NCBI RefSeq assembly: GCF_015694425.1
Contig: NZ_JADQDN010000001.1
Span: 248,001-312,000 of the forward strand
DNA from: Microvirga terrestris
GTDB lineage: Bacteria > Pseudomonadota > Alphaproteobacteria > Rhizobiales > Beijerinckiaceae
Reading direction: 5' to 3'
Length of the DNA stretch: 64,000 nt
How positions within the stretch are numbered: the stretch's first letter is position 1; each line of letters starts with the position of its first letter. The notes under the pieces were generated by a model that did not search any database, was not told the DNA's origin, and saw only the letters and a program-made list of their open reading frames with translations. Positions 63,278 through 64,000 of this stretch are shown here, one piece after another. Both the position numbers and the translations under genes were made by a program.

Positions 63278-64000
63278 CTAAAGCACCCTTCCAGGGTTGA
63301 GAATGCCAGCAGGGTCGAGGGTCTGCTTCATCTTGGCCATCAAGGCGAGTTCAGGTCCGGATCGGCTCAAGGGCAGGTAAGGCCGCTTGATGCGTCCTAT
63401 GCCATGCTCGGCCGACACCGAGCCGCCGAGGCGTGAGACGAGGTCATAGACAAGCCTCTGGACACCCTTCTTGGTCGCGTCAGTCATTTCCCGAATGGCC
63501 ACATTGATATGAATGTTGCTGTCTGCGACGTGTCCGAAAACCACCCAGATAGCCTCCGGCCAATGCTTTGGCATCTCCTCACGCAGATGTGCGACGGCCT
63601 CCGTCATCCGGTCGAGCGGAACGCTGACATCGAAGCGGATCTCCTCAGGCAGGAAGCGGCCATACTCATAGGGCGTTTCCCGGTAGGCCCAGAACCGGTT
63701 TCGGTCGGTGCGCGATTGTGCGACCAAAGCGTCCTTGATCAAGCCCTGCTCATAGAGGTCACTAAGGACAAGCGAGAACGCCTCCGTTCCTGCTGGGTCT
63801 TGTCCCATATCCGCTTCGATCAGGAGCGTGATGTCATGCTCGGCCTCGAAAGCTTTTGAGAGTCCGCAGACTTGGGTGGCGACGGTCATGAACTCCCGCC
63901 ACATCGCCTCGAACACCAGCAGGCGCCCCGGATGCGCCTGCTGGAACTGCCGCAGAACAAGGAGCCCGTCCTCAAAGCTCTCGACAGCGCAGAGAGCGGT
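63278..64000 (-). CDS. FAD-linked oxidase, C-terminal part (GlcD/D-2-hydroxyacid dehydrogenase type), cut by window edge
   Basis: The frame is open to the right window edge, so the N-terminal FAD-binding half lies outside. At least 240 residues of the C-terminal domain are visible: RFWAYRETPYEYGRF, VFGHVADSNIHINV with the conserved Gly-His, and VSAEHGIGRIKRPYL, which is the metal/substrate-site motif of D-lactate and glycolate oxidases. The GTG at 63916 is only an internal codon. It oxidises a D-2-hydroxy acid; the exact substrate is unknown. It precedes the SDR gene in the same operon. Confidence 0.92.
   Translation of the reverse strand, partial: TALCAVESFEDGLLVLRQFQQAHPGRLLVFEAMWREFMTVATQVCGLSKAFEAEHDITLLIEADMGQDPAGTEAFSLVLSDLYEQGLIKDALVAQSRTDRNRFWAYRETPYEYGRFLPEEIRFDVSVPLDRMTEAVAHLREEMPKHWPEAIWVVFGHVADSNIHINVAIREMTDATKKGVQRLVYDLVSRLGGSVSAEHGIGRIKRPYLPLSRSGPELALMAKMKQTLDPAGILNPGRVL

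Overview
The window is a GC-rich chromosomal segment of an alphaproteobacterium. It is most likely from the Hyphomicrobiales (Rhizobiales), near Microvirga or Methylobacterium. The reasons are a circularly permuted two-piece tmRNA gene, a coxMNOP-like alternative oxidase operon with two subunit III genes, a HisKA_2/HWE-type sensor kinase, many small single-domain response regulators, DUF6894 and DUF2934 proteins, a TamA/TamB pair and Bug-type binding proteins. The genus is an inference. No rRNA operon, CRISPR array, intact insertion sequence or prophage was seen.

Layout. 1-13.0 kb: a catabolic-looking block. A leftward operon carries a carbohydrate-type ABC importer (binding protein, two permeases, ATPase), an argininosuccinate-lyase-like enzyme and a PfkB kinase, with most junctions overlapping. 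A divergent operon carries a ROK regulator, a large PIG-L deacetylase and an EamA transporter. A truncated M81 (MlrC-type) metallohydrolase converges on it from the left edge. 13.4-16.4 kb: a secreted small protein and a divergent TetR regulator sharing palindromic operators, then ssrA (tmRNA), then an unknown protein. 16.4-23.5 kb: a signalling and small-protein zone with a cold-shock protein, a LOV-like PAS kinase that lacks the photoactive cysteine, response regulators, a PRC-barrel protein, several small unknowns, and decayed genes. 23.7-29.7 kb: an orphan peptide-type binding protein, then a 1048-residue fusion of kinase, M23 and class III PLP enzyme, with a convergent Lrp/AsnC regulator. 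30.2-34.2 kb: a tRNA-Lys-like remnant, a STAS protein, a receiver that has lost its phospho-acceptor, a chemoreceptor, and an hmgA remnant. 34.8-41.3 kb: a TPR lipoprotein-like or periplasmic protein, a CHASE2 adenylate cyclase with a FecR partner, tam, and a DUF2189 membrane protein. 41.3-45.7 kb: the cox operon. 46.0 kb: a parS-like site. 46.4-52.6 kb: tamA and tamB. 52.7-61.9 kb: a Bug-family binding protein, then a giant poly-HAMP hybrid kinase coupled to a second hybrid kinase. 62.0-64.0 kb: a small unknown protein, an SDR dehydrogenase, and an FAD-linked oxidase cut by the window edge.

The block at 1-13 kb is the best candidate for an undescribed system. Its enzymes (C-N lyase of the fumarase superfamily, zinc deacetylase, sugar kinase, metallohydrolase) together with a sugar-type importer fit uptake and dismantling of an N-acylated or N-substituted sugar conjugate, but the substrate cannot be read from sequence. 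The 54-62 kb kinase pair and the many stand-alone receivers suggest a phosphorelay-rich stress response. Several remnants (hmgA, a receiver, a DUF6894 gene, tRNA-Lys) show local decay or past insertion events.
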